Below are positions 1 to 8,600 of a stretch of DNA of 64,000 bases, piece after piece. Every line of letters begins with the position of its first letter. The stretch's first letter is position 1. The stretch is from Dromaius novaehollandiae (lineage: Eukaryota > Chordata > Aves > Casuariiformes > Dromaiidae). The stretch lies in contig NC_088108.1 in the NCBI RefSeq assembly GCF_036370855.1, positions 14,159,448 through 14,223,447 of the forward strand, given 5' to 3'. The position numbers and the translations under genes were made by a program. The notes under the pieces are model-generated. The model had not been told where the DNA came from and did no database searches. It worked only from the letters and a program-made list of their open reading frames with translations.

Positions 1-409
1 TGTTCATGTCTCGGTGGCCTGAAGGTGGTCTTGTTAGTCTGAGCGCTTGCAGCTCTGGGTTGGAGGTGGTGTCTTGTGAAGACCTGGGCAGTAGTTGGTT
101 TGCTGCTTGTGGAGTTGCTGCTGGCTGGAGGTGAGCTGCTTGAGGGAAGAGAGATGTTCTTGCAGCCTGTGAGTGCCGCGCTCGGGCTTTTCAGCTGGTT
201 TGTGTCATAAGCAGCTACCCTGAGCCCCTCAGTCGCACTGGGGCTGCGATGCAGGCTGAGTAGCTGTGTTGTTTGTGGAGCAGCTTGTGTGAGGCCTGGT
301 TGCCGCAAGGAAGAGGGTGCGGAGCTGCTGGAGCAGAAGTGCCCATGAAGGTTGTGCTGGAAGACCTCAAACCCAGGAGCAGTTGAGGTTGGAAGGGCTG
401 CCTGGAGGC
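1..409. other. Non-coding stretch before the CpG island, unit 1
   Basis: G/T-rich on the plus strand with many ctg and ttg trinucleotides. I see no gene, splice-site pair or repeat element in it. A phrase near 385-405 (ggttggaagggctgcctgg) faintly resembles the avian CR1 LINE tail but is too short to call. Confidence 0.5.
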
Positions 410-727
410 CCCTGAATGCGCTGGCATGCCCAAAGCGGGTCTAATTCACCCGGGCAGCTCGGGGCCTCGTGCAGTCGTGTCTCCAACTGCCCAGGTCTGG
501 GAAAAGCCGGCATTTCCTCTTTGTGGCCTTGCGGTCACTGGACTGTGTGGAGACCGTGTGGGCTGTGGTGTGCGGTTTGGCCTCTTTGCTGGTGTGATGC
601 GCGAGCTGGCACAGGGAGCAGCGAAGCCGCGAGCTCCTGGTGGAGAAGCCCCGGAGGCGCTGACGAGCCGTGCGGCTTTGCCCCGCTCGTCTCGAAGGGG
701 CCCGGCTCCCGAAGCGCCTGCGAGAGT

Positions 728-733
728 CACGTG
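728..733. promoter_or_regulatory. CACGTG E-box in the CpG island
   Basis: Sits in GTCACGTGAG, a good match to USF/MITF-TFE type sites. Present at the same offset in all units. CpG-containing, so methylation would block most such factors. Confidence 0.4.
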
Positions 734-1141
734 AGAACGGCGGCGGTTCTCCGCAGGAGATGCAGGGGCCCTGTGCGCGTGCAGCAGCTCTTTTTGAAGC
801 ACTCTGCAGCGGTCTGTGGTTATTCTGCCATCGTGTGGCTGTGAAGAGCTGGCGGGCCGAGGTTTCTGCAGGAGGTGATGAGACCGCGCTTCTCAGAGCA
901 GGAGCAGCCCAGCGCGTCGCGGGGGGTGTCGCCAGGGCTGTCGGCGCGGTTTGCGCCTTGCCGCAGGCTGCTGTGCGGGAAAGGGGCTTTGGAGCAGTTG
1001 CCCCACGGGCATGGCGGAGGAGCGCTGGGAAGGGGTCGTGGGCGTGGGGTGGTGGAGCTGGGGCGCCTGTGGGAGCTGCGTGCGCGTGTCAGGGCGCGCG
1101 GAGCGGCAGAGGAGGGCAGCAGGCTGCCCGAGCGCCGGGCG

Positions 1142-1153
1142 CCGCTAGGGCGC
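1142..1153 (+). promoter_or_regulatory. CTCF-like core motif, one per unit
   Basis: CCGCTAGGGCGC agrees with the CTCF core CCASYAGRKGGC at 10 of 12 positions. It lies in the CpG island at the same place in every unit (for example 6836-6847 in unit 2). Binding is not shown by sequence alone. Confidence 0.35.
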
Positions 1154-1332
1154 AGGTGGTGGCTGTGGCGGGGAGGGGGCTTTGCTGCACGGGGCAGTGG
1201 GACAGAGCGCCCGCCGCCTCCAGCCCCGGCGCCGCAGCCGGGCTCCGGCTGTGCCCGCACGGCTGCTGCCGAGGCCCCGAGGCCTGGCCACCGGGACGCT
1301 CTGCAGCCCCGCGTTGGAAAGCCCCATTACTT

Positions 1333-1402
1333 GGATTTAGAAATCCTAGTTAGCTGGATTTAGAAATCCTAGTTAGTTGGATTTAACCCATTCAAGAGTG
1401 CC
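1333..1402. repeat. 23-bp short tandem repeat inside each unit
   Basis: Two full 23-base copies of ggatttagaaatcctagtta plus gct/gtt start at 1333 and 1356. A third, diverged copy starting at 1379 continues into taacccattcaagagtg. It is an AT-rich patch inside the CpG island and is present in all units. Confidence 0.85.
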
Positions 1403-1741
1403 GCCGGCGCAGCCACGGGCAGTGCGGAGCACAGACAGGCCATGAGCCGCCAGCAGGGTTGTGGCGCTTCCCGGCCCTGCTGGGTGGGCACGAGTGAGTT
1501 GTGGCCGGGAGCCGGCGCGAAAGCGCGGGGAGCGAACGCGGGGCTGCGGGCCCACGGCCCTGTGTCTGGCTCTTGTAGCTGGCGTCCCCCACGCTCCCTC
1601 TCGCACGGGAGCGCTCCTGGCCAAAGCCCTCAGGCCCAGCCGTGTTGGTGCTGGAGCGCGTGCGAGTGGAGGAGCTCTGTGCCCCAAGGCCTGTGGGTGG
1701 GAGAGATCCCCCCCACCCCCGGCCCCCGCGAGCTGCTCTAA

Positions 1742-1792
1742 GGAAACACCACTCTGGCATTGCGTGAGCTCTGCCTCCTCTCTGTCTTTATT
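1742..1792 (-). terminator. Polyadenylation signal and downstream element of unit 1 gene
   Basis: AATAAA on the minus strand at 1792-1787, about 395 bases after the stop, followed 34-45 bases later by a G/T-rich AGTGGTGTTTCC (1753-1742). Spacing fits a vertebrate cleavage site near 1765-1775. The arrangement recurs at the same offset in every complete unit. The same bases form a pyrimidine tract on the other strand, so chance is possible. Confidence 0.6.
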
Positions 1793-1798
1793 GCCCAG

Positions 1799-2010
1799 GG
1801 GCCTCCTCGTGCGGGTGGCCGTGCGCAATGATGGCGCCGGCCCGAGACGGAGGAGCACGGTGCGGGCAGGCTGGGCGGAGGGACGGTGCCGTGGCCTGGT
1901 GTCGGGGCCGGCTGTGGCTTTGCGGGCACGCTCTGGAGCAGGCGCAGGCCTGGGGCAGCGGCCGCAGACTCTCTGCGCTTTGGGCAACAGAGTTGTGGGC
2001 ACGCGGGGAG
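1799..2010 (+). other. Candidate plus-strand internal exon, antisense to the gene's 3' UTR
   Basis: Acceptor ctctctgtctttattgcccag|GG (AG at 1797-1798) and donor gggag|gtgagt at 2010/2011 are both strong, bounding 212 bases with two open frames. The encoded sequences are Arg/Gly/Ala-rich and resemble nothing I know, so a non-coding transcript is as likely as a coding one. I could not find a convincing partner exon. Confidence 0.25.
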
Positions 2011-2184
2011 GTGAGTTTGTGGGCGCACGGGCCGGTGCTTCGCCAGGGCTCTGCTGGGCTCTGGCTGACGTGTCCGAGCATCGGCGTCGCTCTCGTCGTG
2101 CCTCAGTGGCCCCGGTGCCCGTCTCCCACCGCACGGCCCCAGTCTGGCTCGGTGTCGGTGTGCCTAGCCCAGCGTGCTGCCCGC

Positions 2185-2269
2185 TCAGGCCTCGTCGCTG
2201 GTCAGTGCTTCGAGCCTGCCCGTGCCAGGCGCACCTGCATCTGCAGTGTTCTCCTCCTGCGTGGTGGCA
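2185..2269 (-). CDS. Exon 4 (C-terminus and stop) of unit 1 gene
   Basis: Acceptor ggcttccatttcag|TGCC has a good pyrimidine tract. The exon completes Ser133 and encodes ATTQEENTADAG, APGTGRLEALTSDEA and TGA (2187-2185). A 3' untranslated region of roughly 415 bases follows to the polyadenylation signal. Confidence 0.72.
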
Positions 2270-4272
2270 CTGAAATGGAAGCCGGGGTTGTGTGCAGTAA
2301 CTCTCTGAAGGGCACACTGGCCAGCCCCAAGGGAAAGGGAGCAGGAGAATATGCCCTTAAGCCGCCCCAAAGCAAGCCCGCCCTTGAAAGGGGCGCAGCG
2401 TAGCCTGAGCAAGGTGTCTTCTGCTTCTGTGGTGGTGATTACCTGTCCCTGGAAGAGCTTCTGCTGAACCCTCCCAAGCCTGGTGTGGGAGGCCAGGGTG
2501 GAAGAAGGAGGCCGCCATAGAGATATTCGTCTCCGTTGCTTGTGTTGCTGCCGAACTCTAAGCTTGCAGCGCTTGGAGAAGCACACCTGGAGCAGGTACA
2601 CTGCAGGCTGGCGGGATGCTGGAAATAACGCATTAGCAGATGAACTTTGTGTTGGTGCGAGTTTGAAGAGGGCAAGGTTTGAAGGGACTTGCTCGGATGG
2701 AGCTTTTTGTCCTGGAGGCAGGACAGAACTCACCTCTCCAGAGTGGCAGCGGGTCTGGCAAGCGGATGCCTCGGCATCGTCCTCTGGAGACCTAGGAATC
2801 GTACCGAGAGGTATGGTAAAGGATTTTTAGTTGTCCTTTTGAAAGGAAGCGCGCTGCCTAGTAGGGAACTTGTGCTCTGTTCCATTTGCCAGGGAAAGCC
2901 CCTCGGAGACTAGCAGGGCTCTGCGTCTTTGGTCAGGTCTGCCGCCTTTGGAAAGGGTTAAAATGCCGGCCTGGGAGCTTTCTGGGAAGCCTTGAGAGTA
3001 CCTGTGGGCTTCAGGTAAGCACTTTGTGCAGCTGTGTAATGGCTGCCTTGCAGGTGTGCTGTTCCTTCTGCCTGGCCCTGAGAGCAGATTGGCAAGAGAG
3101 GACCCCCAAGAAGGGGGCTGGTTAGTTGGATTTAACCCATTTAGAAGTGATGCCCAGAAGTCCTTCAGCATCTGTCTTGGCAGCCTGTGGAGTGCAGCTG
3201 TAGATTTCCCTGCCCGCGCAAGTGGTGTCCGAGTCCTGGGCTCAGGTCAGCACTTGGCTGTCGCTTTCTGCCCATCTTTCTGCTGTCTGCCAGCTGTGGA
3301 GCAGGAGGGTTGGAGGGCTGTGGGTCAGGGCTAGAAGGGAGTTGCTCTGGGTGGACCCTGACTCCTCCTGCGAGAGGCTAAAGCTAGGGCTGTGCCCGCA
3401 CTGGGAGCTGCTTTGCAAGGTATCGCTTTGTAAGGGATGTGAATTTTAAACGTTACCTTTCTTTCCTGGTCTTGAGTCGGTAGTAAAGCCAAACACAAAA
3501 TGCGAAGAAGATGATCAAAACGACGAGCGTTAAAGTGTTGGCAACGATGATGACGATTTTGTGTTTTGGAGGGCTGGGGTCAGCCTCTGCAGGACCCTTG
3601 GGGGAGAGTACTGCAAAACAGTGGCCAGAGATCAGCGTTTAATAAAAACGTGCATGCTGTGGTAGGTGAAAGGTAGGAAGGGGAGGGCTGAAGCGTGAAG
3701 AGCCCAAGCGCAGCAGCACACGCGTTACGGCCGTGGGGACGTGGCGTCCCAGCACGTGCGGGATGCCACGTGACATACTAGTTTGGTGCCGTGCATTGAG
3801 AAAATGCCCCATTCTTCTCTTCTCCCCCCTGTTGCTTTTGGTGGTGTTGCTCCTCCTCTCACACCCCCTCCTTCCTGCACTGGGAGAAAGGGAAGCAGGA
3901 GCCTGCTGTCACGAGCGAGACCCGCTCTTGTGCTGGGCCGAGGCTCGGCAGATGCTTGTGTGTGCCCAGGAGGGCGGCGCAGAAGGCTGTGGAAAGCCGC
4001 GTCTCTGCAGAAGAGCTCCTCCTCAAGTGTTCTCAGCTTTGGAAGGGAGCCCCCTGTTCTGCCTGTGCCCCCAGGTGCTGGCAGGGGCCCGTGGGAGCGC
4101 TGCCTTGCCCCTGGAGATTCACCCTTAGACAATGTTAGTGGGGGAGAGGAGGTCTTGCGTCGGAGTACGTACCTTCAGACAGCACCGAAGCCTCTCTTTC
4201 CCCAGGTATGGGGACCCCGTGTACAAGGAGAGTACACAGGAGAAGGCACACCAAGGCAGAGCAGCCAGCCAT
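2185..4272 (-). CDS. Unit 1 copy: unrecognised 160-aa single-pass type I membrane protein, four exons
   Basis: The model joins 4272-4173, 3610-3457, 2586-2443 and 2269-2185 (483 bases, 160 residues plus TGA). Residues 1-19 are a signal peptide (hydrophobic LVCLLLCTLLV, likely cut after VHG). Residues 20-51 are a short Ser/Pro-rich ectodomain with no N-glycosylation site. Residues 52-77 are a transmembrane helix (IVIIVANTLTLVVLIIFF onward) containing Asn58, followed by basic RLKTRK. Residues 78-160 are a tail with DEYLYGGLL (Y108-G-G-L, a YxxL-type motif), PPWPPTP (114-120) and an acidic C-terminus. Introns are 562, 870 and 173 bp, and I saw no other convincing coding in them. The family is not recognised; role in receptor signalling or adaptor recruitment is inference from the tail. 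Topology and phase-matched splicing make chance unlikely, but expression is unproven. Confidence 0.75.
2443..2586 (-). CDS. Exon 3 (cytoplasmic tail) of unit 1 gene
   Basis: Acceptor ctgctccag|GTGTG and donor GGACAG|gtaatc, phase 2 to phase 2, 144 bases. It completes Arg85 and encodes residues 86-132, with DEYLYGGLL and PPWPPTPG. The acceptor has a weak pyrimidine tract. A competing AG 14 bases upstream would shift the frame to an early stop. A second reading frame of this exon is also open, but reads as a basic low-complexity peptide. Confidence 0.68.
3120..3149. repeat. Second copy of the gttagttggatttaaccca element
   Basis: ggttagttggatttaaccca followed by tttagaagtg matches 1373-1402 over about 28 bases with few differences, same orientation, 1.75 kb away. 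This copy sits in intron 2 of the minus-strand gene. Probably the two are relics of an internal duplication or a small dispersed element. Confidence 0.7.
3457..3610 (-). CDS. Exon 2 (ectodomain stalk and transmembrane helix) of unit 1 gene
   Basis: Acceptor ctgttttgcag|TACTC and donor GAAAG|gtaacg, entering in phase 1 and leaving in phase 2. It encodes Val34 (split codon), stalk LSPKGPAEADPSPPKHK, then the membrane helix and LYYRLKTRKE. The exon is a local AT-rich island in very GC-rich surroundings, which favours real coding constraint. Sequence identical in all eleven units by eye. Confidence 0.78.
3753..3772. promoter_or_regulatory. Twin CACGTG boxes in intron 1 of group-A units
   Basis: CACGTG at 3753-3758 and again at 3767-3772, starts 14 bases apart. 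Units 1, 3, 4, 5 and 6 have both. In units 2 and 7-11 the second is replaced by catgtg within a four-base-change block (catgtggtatcc). Confidence 0.4.
4173..4272 (-). CDS. Exon 1 (signal peptide) of unit 1 gene
   Basis: ATG at 4272-4270 in a favourable context (gacATGG: G at -3 and +4). The exon encodes 33 residues, MAGCSALVCLLLCTLLVHG followed by VPIPGEREASVLSE, and ends GAAG|gtacgt in phase 1. The frame stays open upstream to a further ATG at 4458, but the hydrophobic segment would then lie internally, so I prefer the start that puts it at the N-terminus. Untranslated exons upstream cannot be excluded. Confidence 0.72.
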
Positions 4273-5694
4273 GTCTGCTGGTACTCCCAAAGCTGTGTGC
4301 GCAAATGAGGCCTGCCCGGCAACGGGGCCCTGGGTTGCCCTGGCGGTGCTGTGACATCGCCGGCGGGCGTGCAGACCTTGTGAAGGTGTCAGGAGCTCCT
4401 CACAATGGGCCGCTGAGCGTGCGTGCGGCCTGCCAGCTCCTTCCCAGTCACCCTGCACAGGTGTGACCTCAGTGCCACCGGCTGTTTGTTGTAGGCCGTG
4501 CTTCTCCTGAGCGCCGTTTGGCGGGGAGGCGGTCTTTCACGGAGCCGGGCAGGCTGTGCAGACGAGCCTCTGCAGGGCCTGACGAAAGCTAGGGAGGATG
4601 CGCAGGAGCAGGCTGGGAGACTGTCTGGCTCCGTGCATTTCCCCACAGTAAAACAGTAGCCACAGTAAAACACTAGGCACATAAGGGAGTGCTTAAATGG
4701 GTACGTCTGCTTTAGACCCCACGACAGGCAGAGGCTTTCCTTTCCCCGAAGAAAGGGAGGTGGCTGTGACCCTCCCCTTGCTTCTTGGGCTGACACGCTG
4801 CCCCGGCAAGGCAGCGGAAGCCCCGTCTCAGCCAGGCCCGGCCCCACAGAGAGGAAGCAAAGCAAGTCTGACTGGAGCTTCCTAGGTTGTGAGGGAGCTG
4901 GTAGGCTTCGAGTCTGGGTTTGGTGGGAGCTGAAGCAGCTCGCGGGTGCTGTAGGGGGGACTGTGCTTTCTGAAGGAGCTTGTCCTTAAAACGCAGCTTC
5001 CCCTGTTCGTGTCCCACATGTGGCCCAAGCGGGAAGGAGCTGCGTGTGCCCTGTAGAGTCGGCAGTGAGTGCGGTTGTGCGCTCAGAGCCGTGTCTCTGG
5101 CAGGGGTGGGCAGAGACGGGGAGCGTCTCTGGAGAGAATGGTACCCGCAGGGCTCGAGCGTGGCCCAGAATCCCTTCTGCTGGGGTCTGAAGGCCATTTT
5201 TCCATGGGGTCCGCTGCCCTGTAAGCGGGGATTGCTAACGGAGGGCGAGTGAGAGCTACGTCGGGAGGCACCTTCACTGGTAGGAAGTCTTCTGAAGTCC
5301 GGGGAGTCTGCTGGGTGCCTTTCAAGCATGGCGTCGCTGTCCTGCACCTGTGCTTGTGGTGTTGGCAGTTAGGCAGGCTTTTGAGGAAGAGCGGTGCGTG
5401 CAGGCAGTGCTTGCTGTGCCTCAAGAGAAGTGGCAGTGGCACAGCAGAAGAGAAAGGATCAGCTGCACCACGGTGCCTGGGGCCACAGGCTGATGCTGCT
5501 TGTGCCATGGTGTGTCCGGCGGGGGCTGAGGGTCGAGCCCGTTGTCTCTGGAGCAAGGTGCAACTGAACCGGGATGTGGTTAAGGCACGCTTTTGTGGAT
5601 GTGGTGGCGTTTGGGGTGTAGGAAGTGGGTGTAGATGCATTTGTGTCCTCCTCCTGGGATCTGTGCTGCCTGGTGGTGGGCAGCGGTGGGTTAT
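4273..5694. other. 5' flank of the unit 1 gene, no recognised gene
   Basis: Lies upstream of the minus-strand ATG and must hold its promoter and any untranslated first exon. No TATA box at a plausible distance. Visible features are a CRE-like TGACATCG (plus strand, about 4351), a TGACCT half-site (about 4464) and a direct repeat cacagtaaaaca at about 4646 and 4663. Open frames on both strands show no known domain. Confidence 0.5.
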
Positions 5695-8600
5695 TGTTCA
5701 TGTCTCGGTGGCCTGAAGGTGGTCTTGTTAGTCTGAGCGCTTGCAGCTCTGGGTTGGAGGTGGTGTCTTGTGAAGACCTGGGCAGTAGTTGGTTTGCTGC
5801 TTGTGGAGTTGCTGCTGGCTGGAGGTGAGCTGCTTGAGGGAAGAGAGATGTTCTTGCAGCCTGTGAGTGCCGCGCTCGGGCTTTTCAGCTGGTTTGTGTC
5901 ATAAGCAGCTACCCTGAGCCCCTCAGTCGCACTGGGGCTGCGATGCAGGCTGAGTAGCTGTGTTGTTTGTGGAGCAGCTTGTGTGAGGCCTGGTTGCCGC
6001 AAGGAAGAGGGTGCGGAGCTGCTGGAGCAGAAGTGCCCATGAAGGTTGTGCTGGAAGACCTCAAACCCAGGAGCAGTTGAGGTTGGAAGGGCTGCCTGGA
6101 GGCCCCTGAATGCGCTGGCATGCCCAAAGCGGGTCTAATTCACCCGGGCAGCTCGGGGCCTCGTGCAGTCGTGTCTCCAACTGCCCAGGTCTGGGAAAAG
6201 CCGGCATTTCCTCTTTGTGGCCTTGCGGTCACTGGACTGTGTGGAGACCGTGTGGGCTGTGGTGTGCGGTTTGGCCTCTTTGCTGGTGTGATGCGCGAGC
6301 TGGCACAGGGAGCAGCGAAGCCGCGAGCTCCTGGTGGAGAAGCCCCGGAGGCGCTGACGAGCCGTGCGGCTTTGTCCCGCTCGTCTCGAAGGGGCCCGGC
6401 TCCCGAAGCGCCTGCGAGAGTCACGTGAGAACGGCGGCGGTTCTCCGCAGGAGATGCAGGGGCCCTGTGCGCGTGCAGCAGCTCTTTTTGAAGCACTCTG
6501 CAGCGGTCTGTGGTTATTCTGCCATCGTGTGGCTGTGAAGAGCTGGCGGGCCGAGGTTTCTGCAGGAGGTGATGAGACCGCGCTTCTCAGAGCAGGAGCA
6601 GCCCAGCGCGTCGCGGGGGGTGTCGCCAGGGCTGTCGGCGCGGTTTGCGCCTTGCCGCAGGCTGCTGTGCGGGAAAGGGGCTTTGGAGCAGTTGCCCCAC
6701 GGGCATGGCGGAGGAGCGCTGGGAAGGGGTCGTGGGCGTGGGGTGGTGGAGCTGGGGCGCCTGTGGGAGCTGCGTGCGCGTGTCAGGGCGCGCGGAGCGG
6801 CAGAGGAGGGCAGCAGGCTGCCCGAGCGCCGGGCGCCGCTAGGGCGCAGGTGGTGGCTGTGGCGGGGAGGGGGCTTTGCTGCACGGGGCAGTGGGACAGA
6901 GCGCCCGCCGCCTCCAGCCCCGGCGCCGCGGCCGGGCTCCGGCTGTGCCCGCACGGCTGCTGCCGAGGCCCCGAGGCCTGGCCACCGGGACGCTCTGCAG
7001 CCCCGCGTTGGAAAGCCCCATTACTTGGATTTAGAAATCCTAGTTAGCTGGATTTAGAAATCCTAGTTAGTTGGATTTAACCCATTCAAGAGTGCCGCCG
7101 GCGCAGCCGCGGGCAGTGCGGAGCACAGACAGGCCATGAGCCGCCAGCAGGGTTGTGGCGCTTCCCGGCCCTGCTGGGTGGGCACGAGTGAGTTGTGGCC
7201 GGGAGCCGGCGCGAAAGCGCGGGGAGCGAACGCGGGGCTGCGGGCCCACGGCCCTGTGTCTGGCTCTTGTAGCTGGCGTCCCCCACGCTCCCTCTCGCAC
7301 GGGAGCGCTCCTGGCCAAAGCCCTCAGGCCCAGCCGTGTTGGTGCTGGAGCGCGTGCGAGTGGAGGAGCTCTGTGCCCCAAGGCCTGTGGGTGGGAGAGA
7401 TCCCCCCCCACCCCCGGCCCCCGCGAGCTGCTCTAAGGAAACACCACTCTGGCATTGCGTGAGCTCTGCCTCCTCTCTGTCTTTATTGCCCAGGGGCCTC
7501 CTCGTGCGGGTGGCCGTGCGCAATGATGGCGCCGGCCCGAGACGGAGGAGCACGGTGCGGGCAGGCTGGGCGGAGGGACGGTGCCGTGGCCTGGTGTCGG
7601 GGCCGGCTGTGGCTTTGCGGGCACGCTCTGGAGCAGGCGCAGGCCTGGGGCAGCGGCCGCAGACTCTCTGCGCTTTGGGCAACAGAGTTGTGGGCACGCG
7701 GGGAGGTGAGTTTGTGGGCGCACGGGCCGGTGCTTCGCCAGGGCTCTGCTGGGCTCTGGCTGACGTGTCCGAGCATCGGCGTCGCTCTCGTCGTGCCTCA
7801 GTGGCCCCGGTGCCCGTCTCCCACCGCACGGCCCCAGTCTGGCTCGGTGTCGGTGTGCCTAGCCCAGCGTGCTGCCCGCTCAGGCCTCGTCGCTGGTCAG
7901 TGCTTCGAGCCTGCCCGTGCCAGGCGCACCTGCATCTGCAGTGTTCTCCTCCTGCGTGGTGGCACTGAAATGGAAGCCGGGGTTGTGTGCAGTAACTCTC
8001 TGAAGGGCACACTGGCCAGCCCCAAGGGAAAGGGAGCAGGAGAATATGCCCTTAAGCCGCCCCAAAGCAAGCCCGCCCTTGAAAGGGGCGCAGCGTAGCC
8101 TGAGCAAGGTGTCTTCTGCTTCTGTGGTGGTGATTACCTGTCCCTGGAAGAGCTTCTGCTGAACCCTCCCAAGCCTGGTGTGGGAGGCCAGGGTGGAAGA
8201 AGGAGGCCGCCATAGAGATATTCGTCTCCGTTGCTTGTGTTGCTGCCGAACTCTAAGCTTGCAGCGCTTGGAGAAGCACACCTGGAGCAGGTACACTGCA
8301 GGCTGGCGGGATGCTGGAAATAACGCATTAGCAGATGAACTTTGTGTTGGTGCGAGTTTGAAGAGGGGAAGGTTTGAAGGGACTTGCTCGGATGGAGCTT
8401 TTTGTCCTGGAGGCAGGACAGAACTCACTTCTCCAGAGTGGCAGCGGGTCTGGCAAGCGGATGCCTCGGCATCGTCCTCTGGAGACCTAGGAATCGTACC
8501 GAGAGGTATGGTAAAGGATTTTTAGTTGTCCTTTTGAAAGGAAGCGCGCTGCCTAGTAGGGAACTTGTGCTCTGTTCCATTTGCCAGGGAAAGCCCCTCG

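Larger units (their letters stand above)
410..2260. promoter_or_regulatory. CpG island of unit 1 (recurs in each unit)
   Basis: Long GC-rich, CpG-dense stretch by eye, with several frames open at once, as expected for high GC rather than coding. It covers exon 4 and the 3' untranslated region of the minus-strand gene and extends about 1.4 kb past its polyadenylation site. Its position could serve a plus-strand transcript starting inside it, or act at a distance on the gene of the preceding unit. No TATA box seen. Confidence 0.65.
1..5694. repeat. Macrosatellite unit 1 (5694 bp, group A)
   Basis: Lacks the 14-bp intron-1 insertion, has the C7 run near 1710, and keeps both CACGTG boxes of intron 1. 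It has the most private bases of any unit: gcagccggg near 1235, gccacggg near 1410, gaagagggcaagg near 2668, ggctgtgccc near 3388, gacccgctc near 3920 and gcgtgcgtgcgg near 4420. It is therefore the most diverged complete unit here, perhaps nearer an array edge. Confidence 0.97.

Noticed and set aside
385-415. CR1 LINE fragment
   Set aside because: ggttggaagggctgcctggagg resembles part of the avian CR1 3' region only over about 12 bases, too short to support.
670-1363. Plus-strand open frames of 227 and 162 codons
   Set aside because: Overlapping frames with Ala/Gly/Arg-rich products; no start context, splice or domain support.
1373-2317. 314-codon minus-strand open frame across exon 4, the 3' UTR and beyond
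   Set aside because: Arg/Pro/Ala-rich with no domain, in DNA where several frames on both strands are open because of high GC. It overlaps the better-supported exon 4 in another frame.
1461-2403. Plus-strand open frames of 270 and 191 codons in the CpG island
   Set aside because: Same compositional cause; no recognisable motif. Only the short interval with paired splice sites (1799-2010) is kept, as a low-confidence candidate.
4712-5640. Minus-strand open frames of 211 and 185 codons upstream of the gene
   Set aside because: Low-complexity Ser/Pro-rich products without domains. They could contain an untranslated 5' exon, but I found no convincing donor.
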